Assembly: GCF_024054565.1 (NCBI RefSeq)
Contig: NZ_JAMXLR010000051.1
Coordinates: 124,001-188,000 of the forward strand
Origin: Aeoliella straminimaris
Lineage (GTDB): Bacteria; Planctomycetota; Planctomycetia; Pirellulales; Lacipirellulaceae
Direction of reading: 5' to 3'
DNA length: 64,000 nucleotides
The notes under the pieces are model-generated. The model ran no database searches. It saw only the letters and a program-made list of their open reading frames with translations, and was not told where the DNA came from. Of this stretch, positions 17,291 to 27,097 are shown piece after piece (positions within the stretch are counted from its first letter, which is position 1; every line of letters begins with the position of its first letter). A program made the position numbers and the translations under genes.

Positions 17291-19600
17291 ATGCCCAAGC
17301 AGCCCAACAACAACGACAAGTTCTCGATTTATGACCTGAAGACATTGCCCGCCGATCTGTTGAGCGGCCTGGTGGTATTCCTCGTGGCGTTGCCACTCTG
17401 TTTGGGAATCGCCCAGGCGTCGCGACCGGCGGGAATGGACGATCCACCGTTGATCGCTGGCCTGCTGACAGGAATCATCGCTGGACTCGTGGTCGCTTTG
17501 ATCAGCAGGTCGCATACCAGCGTCAGCGGACCTGCGGCTGGACTCACGGCCATCATTGCTACGCAGATTTCCAACTTGGGATCGTACGAAGCTTTTCTAG
17601 TGGCCGTGATCTTGGGCGGTGTCCTGCAGGTGGTTATGGGTGTGCTGAAAGCAGGCGCGCTTTCGGCCTTCTTCCCTTCGAGTGTCATCAAAGGACTGCT
17701 GGCTGCCATTGGAGTGATCCTGATCCTTAAGGAGATTCCGCACCTTGTTGGACACGATACGGATCCACACGGAGAAATGGCCTACCAACAGCCTGACGAG
17801 CACACCACATTTAGCGAGCTCTGGTCACTGTTGGAGACTGGCGACATTCACGTCGGCGCTGCCACGATTGGTTTGATTTCGGTAGCTGTTCTGTTGATCT
17901 GGGGCCGCGTGAAATTCCTGAAGCACCTGCCCATACCCGGGGCCCTTGCGGTCGTGCTGCTGGGGGTTGGACTGCACCTCTGGTTTCGGACCATCGGCGG
18001 CGCGATGGCGATCACCGCCGATCACCTCGTCGACATCCCGGTTGCTAAGACAGCTCAAGAGTTCGTGGGCTTTTTCCGTTTCCCTGACTTTAGCGCCTTG
18101 CTGAGTCCAACTGTCTACGTGGCCGGAATCACCGTGGCTATCGTGGCGTCACTGGAAACCTTGCTCAACCTCGAGGCGGTCGACAAGCTCGACCCCGAAC
18201 GTCGTTTTTCGCCTCCCAGTCGGGAACTACTGGCGCAAGGTGTGGGTAACATCGCGACCGGTTTCATTGGTGGCTTGCCCATGACCTCCGTGATCATCCG
18301 CAGTTCGGTGAACGTGAACAGTGGCTGCAAGACCAAGCGGTCGGCCTTCTTTCACGGCATTCTGCTGGCTGTATGCGTTGGATTCTTTCCGCAGTACCTC
18401 AACATGATTCCAATCTCGGCACTGGCCGCCATTCTGCTGGTGACCGGCTTCAAGCTCGCTAGCCCCAAGTTAATCGCCGAAATGTGGAGCGAAGGGCGGT
18501 ATCAGTTCCTGCCGTTCGTGATCACGGTGGTATCTATCGTGTTCACTGACCTCTTGATCGGCATCCTCATCGGTCTGGGCGTGGCACTGTTGTTCATCCT
18601 CAACAGCAACCTCCGCCGGCCGGTACGGCGCATCGTCGAGACCCACCTCGGTGGCGACGTCATGCACATCGAGCTGGCCAATCAGGTGAGCTTCCTGAAC
18701 AAGGCGGCACTCGACAAAGTATTCAGCGAAGCCCCCGCAGGGAGCAACGTGCTCATCGATGCCAGTGGAACCGACTATATCGATCCCGACGTGCTGAGCC
18801 TGATTCGCGACTTCAAAAACAATATCGCGCCGGTGCATGGGGTGAAGGTCAGCCTCCGCGGCTTCCGCACCAAGTACCGACTGCACGACGACATCCATTT
18901 CGCCGACTTCTCGACACGCGAACTCCAGGACCGGCTAACACCCGAACAGGCGCTCAACATCCTGAAGGAGGGCAATCGTCGGTTCCGTTCGGGCGAGCAG
19001 CTCTCCCGCGACTTCAGCCGGGCGATCGACGGCACCGCTGGCGGACAAAACCCGATCGCCTGCATCTTGGGCTGCATCGACTCGCGAGTGCCGGCCGAGA
19101 TCATCTTCGACCTGGGCATCGGCGACATGTTCGCTGTGCGCGTCGCCGGCAATATCATTGGCACCAAGAGCCTGGGCAGCATCGAGTTCGGCGTGGGCGT
19201 CGCCGGAGTGAAGCTGGTGGTCGTGCTGGGGCACACCCGCTGTGGCGCCGTGACGTCGGCCGTGGGGATCATGGCTGAGGGTAAGAACACCCGTGAGGCA
19301 ACCGGCTGCGAGAACCTGGGCGCCGTGGTCGAAGAGGTGCAGGTGAGCGTCCGCGAAGACGAAGCCCGCCAGTTCCTCCGGCTCAACGAAGACGATCGCG
19401 AAGCGATGCTCGACGACATCGTCCGCCGCAATGTGCTCCGCACGGTGCACGAAATCACCGCTCGCAGCAGCGTAATTCGCGACGCGGTGCGCGACGGCCG
19501 CGTACTGGTGGTCGGCATGATCTACGACATCAAGACCGGCGAGGTAAAGTTCCTCAACGAGCACGGCCGCATCGAGGCGATGGAGCCGGAAGTGTCGTGA
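17291..19600 (+). CDS. SulP-family anion transporter fused to beta-carbonic anhydrase
   Basis: Fusion of 769 aa in the cytoplasmic membrane. Residues about 15-410 are the SulP transport domain with roughly 11-12 helices. Residues about 425-545 form a STAS-like domain. Residues about 555-769 are a beta-class carbonic anhydrase, with C595 and D597-x-R599 in CIDSR and H648-x-x-C651 in GHTRCG, so all zinc ligands are present. Such fusions are known and proposed to move bicarbonate, with the enzyme interconverting CO2 and HCO3- at the channel mouth. The ATG at 17291 (MPKQPNNND) is the likely start; a GTG 48 nt upstream is an alternative. Confidence 0.93.
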   Translation: MPKQPNNNDKFSIYDLKTLPADLLSGLVVFLVALPLCLGIAQASRPAGMDDPPLIAGLLTGIIAGLVVALISRSHTSVSGPAAGLTAIIATQISNLGSYEAFLVAVILGGVLQVVMGVLKAGALSAFFPSSVIKGLLAAIGVILILKEIPHLVGHDTDPHGEMAYQQPDEHTTFSELWSLLETGDIHVGAATIGLISVAVLLIWGRVKFLKHLPIPGALAVVLLGVGLHLWFRTIGGAMAITADHLVDIPVAKTAQEFVGFFRFPDFSALLSPTVYVAGITVAIVASLETLLNLEAVDKLDPERRFSPPSRELLAQGVGNIATGFIGGLPMTSVIIRSSVNVNSGCKTKRSAFFHGILLAVCVGFFPQYLNMIPISALAAILLVTGFKLASPKLIAEMWSEGRYQFLPFVITVVSIVFTDLLIGILIGLGVALLFILNSNLRRPVRRIVETHLGGDVMHIELANQVSFLNKAALDKVFSEAPAGSNVLIDASGTDYIDPDVLSLIRDFKNNIAPVHGVKVSLRGFRTKYRLHDDIHFADFSTRELQDRLTPEQALNILKEGNRRFRSGEQLSRDFSRAIDGTAGGQNPIACILGCIDSRVPAEIIFDLGIGDMFAVRVAGNIIGTKSLGSIEFGVGVAGVKLVVVLGHTRCGAVTSAVGIMAEGKNTREATGCENLGAVVEEVQVSVREDEARQFLRLNEDDREAMLDDIVRRNVLRTVHEITARSSVIRDAVRDGRVLVVGMIYDIKTGEVKFLNEHGRIEAMEPEVS

Positions 19601-19610
19601 GAGGTGGAAC

Positions 19611-20186
19611 CTACGACGCTTTGAACTCCACCCGTTCGTAGAGCTCGGCCAACGGCAACTCGGCGTCGATACCGGGCAAAGCGACCCCAGCGTCGAGGCC
19701 CTCGTAGCACTCAGCCACAAAACCTTCGTCGGTGCGGCGATGCACTACGACGCGCGGCCTGTCGGTCTCGATCAGCATGTAAGCGGCTAGCGTGGGGATT
19801 GTCAGGTACGCTTCGCGTTTCTCGCCTTCGTCAATGCGACGAGTTGCCTCCGATAGCACCTCGGCGATGATGACAGGACGATCCTGGTACAGATCGTCCG
19901 GCTCGTTGGCATCGCACACCACCATGCCATCGGGATAGTAAAATCGCGTATGCGTGGGAAGCTGCACCCGGACCTTCATGTCGGAGTTGAACGGTTCACA
20001 GGGCTGGCCACGGAGAGCGTTGTGGAGCGCCGCGTACCAAGCTCCCGCAATACGATTGTGCACCGTCTTTGCGCCGGCCATGGCGTAGACGTAGCCATCC
20101 GAGTACTCGTGCTTGGCATCGGACAGTTGCTCGCCGGCCAGATAGTCGGCGACTGAAACGAATTCGAGCTGTTTGGCTGCAGTCAT
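19611..20186 (-). CDS. Uma2-family (DUF820) putative endonuclease
   Basis: Protein of 191 aa with the PD-(D/E)XK-like Uma2 fold. The line KHEYSDGYVYAMAG, then YYPDGMVVCD, then PVIIAEVLSEATRRIDEGEK contains the expected Asp, Glu-x-x-Ser and Lys positions. Uma2 proteins are very numerous in cyanobacteria and planctomycetes and have no proven substrate. The start at MTAAKQLEF is chosen over an ATG 36 nt upstream. It is convergent with the SulP gene (10 nt apart). Confidence 0.82.
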   Translation of the reverse strand: MTAAKQLEFVSVADYLAGEQLSDAKHEYSDGYVYAMAGAKTVHNRIAGAWYAALHNALRGQPCEPFNSDMKVRVQLPTHTRFYYPDGMVVCDANEPDDLYQDRPVIIAEVLSEATRRIDEGEKREAYLTIPTLAAYMLIETDRPRVVVHRRTDEGFVAECYEGLDAGVALPGIDAELPLAELYERVEFKAS

Positions 20187-20271
20187 ACGTTTCAAGTTAT
20201 CATCGACGGGGGACGTTGGCAACGAAATCCTCCCGGGTCACTGACAGCTACCAACTTGGCGTCCACTCGTT

Positions 20272-22074
20272 CTATGTCGCTTTGAACGCCACCACACTCC
20301 ACTGTGGCAGATTGATCGAGATGCGGCCATACTCGCTGGGCGTGGGGAAGTGTCCCGCGTTACCGGCCCCCTGCCAGCCACCGAATCGTTCGTCCTGCGA
20401 GCAGAGCACTTCGGCAAATGCCCCCTCCAGGCCGCCGGTGGGCACTTCGTAGTTGTGGTCGGTAAAGTTGCGATCGCCTACGTTCACGACCACGAGGATC
20501 TTGTTGTGGTAGAACTCGCGGACAAATGCCAAGACGTTGTTTTCGCGATCAACATGCACAATGCGGAAGTCGTCGGACCGCAGCGCGGGGTTTTCCCAGC
20601 GCACGGCATTCGACGCCGCCACTAGTTCGCGCATCTCGAGACCCAGGGCGTCGCCGGCCGTACGCCAGTCGAAGCGGTGGTCGCCCCACTGGTCGACACC
20701 GTCGTGCCAATAGCCCCACGCCACGTGCGGCGAGGCCAGCAGGCACTCGCTGCCCATGAAACACATCGGAGTACCGGGCATCGTGGCGTTGAGCGCCCAA
20801 GCCAGGCGGCACTTGGCCCGGGCCCAGCTGTTGTGCCGTCCACCCAGCAGGTCGACCAGGTAGCGATGCCGGTGATCCCAGTTGCGATGGCCGTGCTCGG
20901 CGTCGCCGTTCTCCGAGTCGCCGATGTCGTCGTGCGAGCCGGAGAGGTAGTTCACCAAGTTCCAACTATGCTCGAACGGGGCGTGGTCCAGGATGCCGAG
21001 CAGACGATCGATCGAGGCGTCGCCCACCAACGCCCGCTGCGTCTCGTGATGGGCCGAGGCGTGCCACGTGGCGTTGAAGTTTCCCGCGGTAATGATCCAA
21101 GGATGGGCGGGCAGGTGTTCGGCAATCAGATACTTGTCGGGGAAATCCTGCCGCAGCCGCCACAAGACGTTGCGCAGGTAGTTGCCGTTGATCATGGTCG
21201 TGGCGTCGAACCGCAATCCGTCGGCATGGTACTCTTCGAAGTACATACGGGCGTTCTGGTAGAAGAAGTCCTGCACTTCCCATTTCCACCAGGCCGGGCC
21301 ACGTCCCCAGGGGGTCATGCTGCCCCCTTCGAAGTAAATGCCACCGTCCTTCTCATAGCCATCGAACTGCCAGAGGACGTTGTCGCCTGGCCCGGCGTGG
21401 TTGTAAACCACGTCGAAAATCACGGCCAGTCCCTTGCCGTGGGCTGCGTTGACGAAGTGTTTCAGGTCGGCCGGCGTTCCGTAAGCACTCTCGGGGGCAA
21501 AAAAGGCCGCCGGGTTGTAGCCCCACGAACGATCGAAGGCGAACTCCGAGATGGGCAGCGGCTCGATGGCATTGAAACCCATCGAGCGGATGTAGTCGAA
21601 CTTCGATTCCACGTCGACAAACGTGGCAATCGGCTTGTTCAGATAGTCGTTCCGCCCCGCAAAACTGCCGATGTGCATCTGGTAGATGAGGAAATTCTCG
21701 AACGCCGGTGTGCTGAACGATTCCCAGGGATAGGGCTTGCTCTCCACGACGATCGACGCATTCTGGCTATTGCCATCGGACCGCGTGAGCGCGGAGCTCA
21801 CCACGTCGCGGGCGGCGGGGTCCAAACGCTCGCTAACCTGGCCCCCCGAGGTAATTTCGAAACGGTACAGCGTACCCGCCCCGATGCCCGGCACCGTGGC
21901 GCTCCAGTAGCCGCTGGGCGACCGATCGAGGTCGGCTTCTTCGGCCGCGTCGTGCGGCCGCCATAGGTCGCCATGCTGCATGCGCACCCTCACCCGCTCG
22001 GCGTGGGGAGCCCAAACACGGAAAAAGCAACCTTGGCTGGTCGGGTGAGCGCCGATTCGTTCTTCGAGCAACAT
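20272..22074 (-). CDS. GH13 alpha-glucan branching enzyme-like protein
   Basis: Cytoplasmic enzyme of 600 aa acting on alpha-1,4-glucans. Residues about 10-110 are an N-terminal CBM48-like sandwich (RVWAPHAERV). The GH13 barrel follows, with DVVYNH (221), GLRFDATTM with the nucleophile D290, LIAEHLPAH with the acid E319, and SGSHDD with H381-D382. The C-terminal sandwich ends VVAFKAT. The length and motifs fit a 1,4-alpha-glucan branching enzyme or a trehalohydrolase-like member; I would not choose further. The frame extends 60 codons upstream, but the family start fits MLLEERIGAH at 22074. No ribosome site is seen. Confidence 0.85.
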   Translation of the reverse strand: MLLEERIGAHPTSQGCFFRVWAPHAERVRVRMQHGDLWRPHDAAEEADLDRSPSGYWSATVPGIGAGTLYRFEITSGGQVSERLDPAARDVVSSALTRSDGNSQNASIVVESKPYPWESFSTPAFENFLIYQMHIGSFAGRNDYLNKPIATFVDVESKFDYIRSMGFNAIEPLPISEFAFDRSWGYNPAAFFAPESAYGTPADLKHFVNAAHGKGLAVIFDVVYNHAGPGDNVLWQFDGYEKDGGIYFEGGSMTPWGRGPAWWKWEVQDFFYQNARMYFEEYHADGLRFDATTMINGNYLRNVLWRLRQDFPDKYLIAEHLPAHPWIITAGNFNATWHASAHHETQRALVGDASIDRLLGILDHAPFEHSWNLVNYLSGSHDDIGDSENGDAEHGHRNWDHRHRYLVDLLGGRHNSWARAKCRLAWALNATMPGTPMCFMGSECLLASPHVAWGYWHDGVDQWGDHRFDWRTAGDALGLEMRELVAASNAVRWENPALRSDDFRIVHVDRENNVLAFVREFYHNKILVVVNVGDRNFTDHNYEVPTGGLEGAFAEVLCSQDERFGGWQGAGNAGHFPTPSEYGRISINLPQWSVVAFKAT

Positions 22075-22260
22075 GGGGGCAGACTCTTTTTTGCGGGAAA
22101 GCGGGGCCAACGCTAAGTGTAACTGGAGAGCGGGAGCGGAGCCATTGGCCACTGGCCGGGCGCTGCCACTCGGCGGTCTGTACGGTAGATACTCGGGGTT
22201 CGTTCTTAGGTGCTCGTCTTGTTGGTGCTGCACCACTGGCGTGGGCCGCGGCATCTGGGT

Positions 22261-25149
22261 TCACAACGCGTCGGGGGCAGTACTATCGACCTGCGTATCG
22301 AGGTCTTGCTGTCCGGGTTCCTGCGGCTCGTCGTTGGGCTGAGCAGATCCGGCTTCGGCTCGAAAGCGGTGTATCAACACGCGGGTGCCGTAGATCTCTT
22401 CGGCGCGGAGCTTCAGCACATGGCCAATCAACTCCTCCCCGTGGGGATATTGATAGATCTTCTTGTTCTCGTCGGGGCCCAACATCACCACCTGCGTGCG
22501 TTTGCGGCGCCGTGGCGGCGCGTACAGCAGGCACTTGAAATCGGAAGTGCGTGGACCGGAATTTGTCATTCTCTGCTCGACGATCAACTGGCCCCGTTCA
22601 TCCAGGTGGGTAGAGACCTTGATCTCGATGTCGTCCATACCGACCCGCAGATTGCGCCACACGCTGAATCGATATTCCTGGTCAGCATCCACCACAAAGT
22701 CGATCCGCACCGGCTGCTGGCCAAACGTGGCGTCGTTCAATTGAATCTGGATCGGCAGGCTGAACTCCTCCTGGGGGCCAATCGACAAGCTTCCTTGACG
22801 CGGTAAGACCTCCCAGGTCCGATTGCGGCCATCGAAGGCTGCCGGGACGTTGTCGGTGACAAGGTTCAGCTCGACCTCTTCGGGTCGCTGAGGAACGAAG
22901 ATCGAAAAGTGACCTCGTACTCCTTGCTTGAATTGATTCCGCCCACGAACCAGGTTGTCGTGCGGTCGACTGAACACGCTCGGCACGCGCAGTTTGTCGA
23001 ACGTCACGCTCATCCGCCAGGCGGTAATCGCGGGATGAAGTCCAATGAGAAACGATGGATTGCGATCAACCTCGAACCTCACGCGTCCCTGGTCGTCGGA
23101 CTCCAGTGTCTGCCGCTTGCCCCAGACGTCCAGCCGCTCGATTTTCTTGCCCAGATACAGTTGCTCCATGGTGGGCTTATCGTTCCACACAATCATGACT
23201 ACCTGGCCTTGTTCGTTGCGGAACACATGGTTCGTGCTATGGCCGGGGAGGGTCAACTGCCCCATGTACCTGCATCCTCCCAGCAGGTGAGCCGTGGTCC
23301 GCCAAGGTAACAGCAACTCACCCGGTGTGCCGTCGATGTTCATCACGCCCTCGGGTCCCGTAAACGGGTTGGCGACGAAGATTCCCTCGGCATCGTGTAT
23401 TTTGGCAGCCACCATGCTACGGACGAATTCTCGCACGTGATTCTGGTGCAACTGTTTCTTCTCGCTGGCCGACAGACTCTTTTCGGGTCGGTCGTACTGC
23501 GAATGCATGGTCGGATCGACGAGCACCCAACGCGACGCACTGCCGCGCGGGTACGTTGCCATTCGTTCGTCCAAGGCTTCGGCCCCCAGGGGCGGATCGG
23601 CCGACATTTGTACGTATTCCCAAACGTCCGTCTCGTGCGTGGGAAGCCAATCGGTCTCCCTGCCCTGCTCGGGCCATCGCCATCCGAGTCCTAACTGCAC
23701 GTCCTGGCCAAAGCGGAACAGGTGCTTGCGAATGCTCAGCAACTTGCTTGGCAACTCGGAGTATCCGTAGAACGACGTGTCCCAGTCGTTGCCCAACTGC
23801 CACCACCGCAGGCGGAGGCTCAGGCGGGTCATCACGTGCTCGAACTGGGGTTGCCAGAACGAGGGATCGGTCAGCAGCAGGTTGGCGACGTCCGACGGTT
23901 GATTGGGGTCGCGGATATCCCAGTCTTCGGCCAGCGGATCGTCGAGAATACCGACCACTTCGATGCCCGAGGCCGAGGTCCGCTCGGCGAAGCGGATGAT
24001 CTCCTCCCCGCGTTCGCGCTCGTTTGGCGGATACCATACCGGCAACTTCACCCAATGCACGCCCACCCGGGGAAGCATGTCGGCCAGCACCTCGAACGAC
24101 AACGGATTTTCGCCCATCGGCAGGGTCCAGCCGAACTCGCCATGCGCCGGGCGGGGAAGCTTCGGCAGTACCGCCAGTGTGATAACTCGCTCTTCGAGCT
24201 GGCGATCGTACTCGCTGATCTCGTGACCTGCTTCCTTGTCGTTCTCGCGTAGCATCTCGACACGAATTTTGTAGAAGCCGTAGTCTTCGATGTCGGGCGT
24301 CCAGTACTGAGTGCCTTCATAACCGCTTGGGCGATTGCCGATGGTTCCGACGATGTCGTCGGCTCGAAACGAGTCTTCGACTATCAGCCGGCCTGCGAGC
24401 CGCTTGGTGTCCGACTTGCCTTCGATCTCGCGGCTGGTTTCATCCAGCAACTGAAAGCGGATTTCGGGATTCTGCTCGCGGATACCGGACAGCGTGCATT
24501 CAACCTTCACCTCCTGAAAGTCGTCATAGACGTTGTAAAGCCTGCCGGTTCTGACCACCATGCTGGGCAAACGTTCGAAGATCACATAGTCGACGTGCAG
24601 TTTGCCCTTCATGTCACCACGGCGCCCCCGCGGCGCATCCAGATAGACCACGGCGCGGTCGATTTGTGCACTGTTGGGACGCAACGAGTCGATCTTCACG
24701 TCGTGCCACTCGCCGTCCGACTCGATCGGTTCGCTCACCTGGATCTGAATGCGTTCCTGGTTGCGGTTCTGCAGTTCGATGACGAAGCGAGCGTCCGTAT
24801 ACTTGATATTCTCCGCCTTGACCCGAATGAAGGCCTTGTAGCCGAACTTCGGTAGGATGGGGATGGCGGGCGTCGAAACGAACACTCCCCCACCGTCCAA
24901 GTCGACCTGCAGACTTCGCCCATTCTCGGCCGTTGGGTCGTCGACAATTCCGACTTTCGTGTAGTGGGGATATTCGGGATTCGTCTTCCGCGTCCAGTAA
25001 TCGGGCCACTGGTCGTAGTTGGCATCGGACTCTTGCTCGAACTTGGTAGCGAAGATGGCCTCGTGGCTTACCTCGCGTCCGAACGACGGCGCGGCCAGCG
25101 CGGTTCCAAGCATCGCAGTGGTTAGTAGGAATCGTAAGAACATCATCAA
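22261..25149 (-). CDS. Large secreted protein with a glycosidase-like central region
   Basis: Not firmly recognised. It has 962 aa with a signal peptide (about 1-24). Residues 30-200 look like a beta-sandwich carbohydrate-binding region. A middle region (about 330-650) has the rhythm of a (beta/alpha)8 barrel: VGVHWVKLPVWYPPNERE, then ASGIEVVGILDDP, then RWWQLGNDWD. The last has Asn and Asp or Glu near a strand end, as in clan GH-A enzymes. C-terminal 300 residues are beta-rich, and the extreme tail is acidic and disordered. It lies 187 nt upstream of, and in line with, the GH13 gene. Enzyme activity is an inference. Confidence 0.7.
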   Translation of the reverse strand: MMMFLRFLLTTAMLGTALAAPSFGREVSHEAIFATKFEQESDANYDQWPDYWTRKTNPEYPHYTKVGIVDDPTAENGRSLQVDLDGGGVFVSTPAIPILPKFGYKAFIRVKAENIKYTDARFVIELQNRNQERIQIQVSEPIESDGEWHDVKIDSLRPNSAQIDRAVVYLDAPRGRRGDMKGKLHVDYVIFERLPSMVVRTGRLYNVYDDFQEVKVECTLSGIREQNPEIRFQLLDETSREIEGKSDTKRLAGRLIVEDSFRADDIVGTIGNRPSGYEGTQYWTPDIEDYGFYKIRVEMLRENDKEAGHEISEYDRQLEERVITLAVLPKLPRPAHGEFGWTLPMGENPLSFEVLADMLPRVGVHWVKLPVWYPPNERERGEEIIRFAERTSASGIEVVGILDDPLAEDWDIRDPNQPSDVANLLLTDPSFWQPQFEHVMTRLSLRLRWWQLGNDWDTSFYGYSELPSKLLSIRKHLFRFGQDVQLGLGWRWPEQGRETDWLPTHETDVWEYVQMSADPPLGAEALDERMATYPRGSASRWVLVDPTMHSQYDRPEKSLSASEKKQLHQNHVREFVRSMVAAKIHDAEGIFVANPFTGPEGVMNIDGTPGELLLPWRTTAHLLGGCRYMGQLTLPGHSTNHVFRNEQGQVVMIVWNDKPTMEQLYLGKKIERLDVWGKRQTLESDDQGRVRFEVDRNPSFLIGLHPAITAWRMSVTFDKLRVPSVFSRPHDNLVRGRNQFKQGVRGHFSIFVPQRPEEVELNLVTDNVPAAFDGRNRTWEVLPRQGSLSIGPQEEFSLPIQIQLNDATFGQQPVRIDFVVDADQEYRFSVWRNLRVGMDDIEIKVSTHLDERGQLIVEQRMTNSGPRTSDFKCLLYAPPRRRKRTQVVMLGPDENKKIYQYPHGEELIGHVLKLRAEEIYGTRVLIHRFRAEAGSAQPNDEPQEPGQQDLDTQVDSTAPDAL

Positions 25150-25290
25150 CCAGGAAAAAATGGCGTAGAACTCGGTTCAGGCCCCCAGCCGCGTGGCTGC
25201 TAGCCATCGGCGCTGTGAAAATGTACCGTAGCGTTACCACGACGCTGTCGCGAAACCTCACCAATCGAACCAAAACAAGGACCTCCAGTT

Positions 25291-26082
25291 GTGACAATCG
25301 TCAAAATCGGAATGGCAACGCACGCCCTGGGACAATCGCTCCGCAAGGCACTGGCAACTGCCGCCGAATTGGGCGCCGATGGCGTGGAGATCGACCTCCG
25401 CGGCGAGCTGCCGCTGGCCGACCTCTCGCAGTCGGGTATTCGGCAGTTTCGCAAACTGCTGGAAGACCACAACTTGCGGCTGGCAGCCGCCAGCTATCCC
25501 ACGCGCCGTGGGTATGAGGACCCCGCCGAACTCGACCGCCGGCTGCAGGGAACACGCCAGGCGATGCGCATGGCCGCACAACTGGGCGCCCGAGTGCTGG
25601 TGGGCCGCGCCTACGGCGACCTGCCCGAAGAGGACTCGCCCCGCCGCGAGGCATTGATGCAGGCACTCGAGTCGCTGGCGCACGAGGGCAACCGCGTAGG
25701 CGCAAGATTCTGCGCGCTGACCACCTCCGCGCCGGTCGACGAGTTGGCCGGCCTACTGGGCCAACTGCCTGAGGGCACCCTCGGCGTAGCGCTCGACCCT
25801 GCCCGGCTGCTGGAGAGCAATCAGTCGCCGCTCGACGCGTTGGAACATCTCGGAAAATACGTTTCGCATGTTTACGCCAACGACGCGGTTCGCGATTTTG
25901 GTTCCAGCCGCGCGGTGCCGGTGCAACTGGGACGTGGCTCGGCCGACCTGCCGGCCCTCGTCGCCATGCTCGACGCGCTGGACTACACCGGCTGGTTCAC
26001 CGCCAATCGCAGCCACTCGGGCGATGCCCGCAGCGAACTAGCCGCCGCGGTCGAATATCTCCGCAGCCTGGCGATGGGTTAA
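25291..26082 (+). CDS. Sugar phosphate isomerase/epimerase-like TIM barrel
   Basis: Protein of 263 aa of the xylose isomerase-like/AP-endonuclease 2 superfamily. It begins MTIVKIGMATHALGQSL and carries GADGVEIDLRG, ARVLVGRAYGD, GVALDPARLLE and VSHVYANDAV in strand order. It probably isomerises or epimerises a sugar or inositol derivative. The GTG start at 25291 has AAGGA 9 nt upstream. Metal-site residues are less conserved than in proven isomerases (for example, no clear Glu-x-x-Asp pair), so activity is uncertain. It is divergent from the large secreted protein with a 141-nt shared promoter region. Confidence 0.75.
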   Translation: MTIVKIGMATHALGQSLRKALATAAELGADGVEIDLRGELPLADLSQSGIRQFRKLLEDHNLRLAAASYPTRRGYEDPAELDRRLQGTRQAMRMAAQLGARVLVGRAYGDLPEEDSPRREALMQALESLAHEGNRVGARFCALTTSAPVDELAGLLGQLPEGTLGVALDPARLLESNQSPLDALEHLGKYVSHVYANDAVRDFGSSRAVPVQLGRGSADLPALVAMLDALDYTGWFTANRSHSGDARSELAAAVEYLRSLAMG

Positions 26083-26283
26083 CAGACGGCTGTCACGCAG
26101 CGAGCGAGTCTGTAGCGCTGGCTTGCGCGGGGCTCCGGCGAATGGCACGTTTCTCCGGCGATTTGCCCCAATACGGACGAAGTTCGGGCGAATAGCCGCT
26201 ACTCACGTTGAGTTGCTGCCGGCAGTTGACGTATGCTGATGGTCCGCGCAGTTGAAGGATTCGCCCGCTATTGGAGATTTGCC

Positions 26284-27069
26284 ATGCAGTGCCACGAAGT
26301 CGACTACCAGGTATTTGGCGACGACATGCAGTATGTCGAAGTGGAACTCGACCCCGGCGAGACCGTCGTCGCCGAAGCGGGCGCCATGAACTACGTAGAA
26401 GATGGTATTGTGTTCGAAGCCCGCATGGGCGATGGCTCGAAGGGCGAACAAGGCATATTCGGCAAACTGCTCGATGCCGGTAAACGCACGCTGACTGGTG
26501 AATCGATCTTCATGACCCATTTCACCAACCACGCCGATGGTAAACGCCGGGTGGCGTTTGCCGCGCCATTCCCAGGTAAGATCGTGCCGCTCGACATGCA
26601 GAAGATCGGCGGTGTACTGACCTGCCAGAAGGACGCGTTTCTGTGCGCCGCCTACGGCACTCAGATTGGCATCGCCTTCCAAAAGCGACTGGGCGCTGGT
26701 TTCTTCGGCGGCGAAGGGTTCATCCTGCAGCGGCTCGAAGGTGATGGCCAGGCCTTCATCCACGCCAGCGGTGCGATCATCAAGAAGTCGCTGCGCGGCG
26801 AAACGCTGCGGGTCGATACGGGGTGCCTGGTCGCCTTTACCGAAGGCATCAACTACGACATCCAACGGGCCGGCAGCCTGAAGAGCATGTTCTTCGGTGG
26901 CGAGGGATTGTTCCTGGCCACGCTCAGCGGCACCGGCACGGTGTTGCTGCAGAGCCTGCCCTTCTCTCGCCTGGCAAACCGCGTGCTGCAGCACGCTCCT
27001 ACTATGGGTGGTTCGAGCCAGGGTGAAGGCTCCGTGATCGGCAGCCTGGGCAACTTGTTTGGCGACTGA
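26284..27069 (+). CDS. AIM24-family protein
   Basis: Protein of 261 aa with the TIGR00266/AIM24 pattern: [28 protein letters not shown] at the start, [20 protein letters not shown] in the middle, and [20 protein letters not shown] near the end, followed by a glycine- and serine-rich tail. It forms a beta-helix-like tryptophan RNA-binding attenuator-type fold, and its function in bacteria is unknown. The ATG at 26284 has GGAG 7 nt upstream and is preferred over one at 26233. Confidence 0.85.
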   Translation: MQCHEVDYQVFGDDMQYVEVELDPGETVVAEAGAMNYVEDGIVFEARMGDGSKGEQGIFGKLLDAGKRTLTGESIFMTHFTNHADGKRRVAFAAPFPGKIVPLDMQKIGGVLTCQKDAFLCAAYGTQIGIAFQKRLGAGFFGGEGFILQRLEGDGQAFIHASGAIIKKSLRGETLRVDTGCLVAFTEGINYDIQRAGSLKSMFFGGEGLFLATLSGTGTVLLQSLPFSRLANRVLQHAPTMGGSSQGEGSVIGSLGNLFGD

Positions 27070-27097
27070 ATGCCTGGCAATCGGTGGGGAGCGGAGT

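Noticed and set aside
20677..21966. A 429-codon frame antisense to the GH13 gene
   Set aside because: GH13 motifs are on the minus strand, and the plus frame is a shadow.
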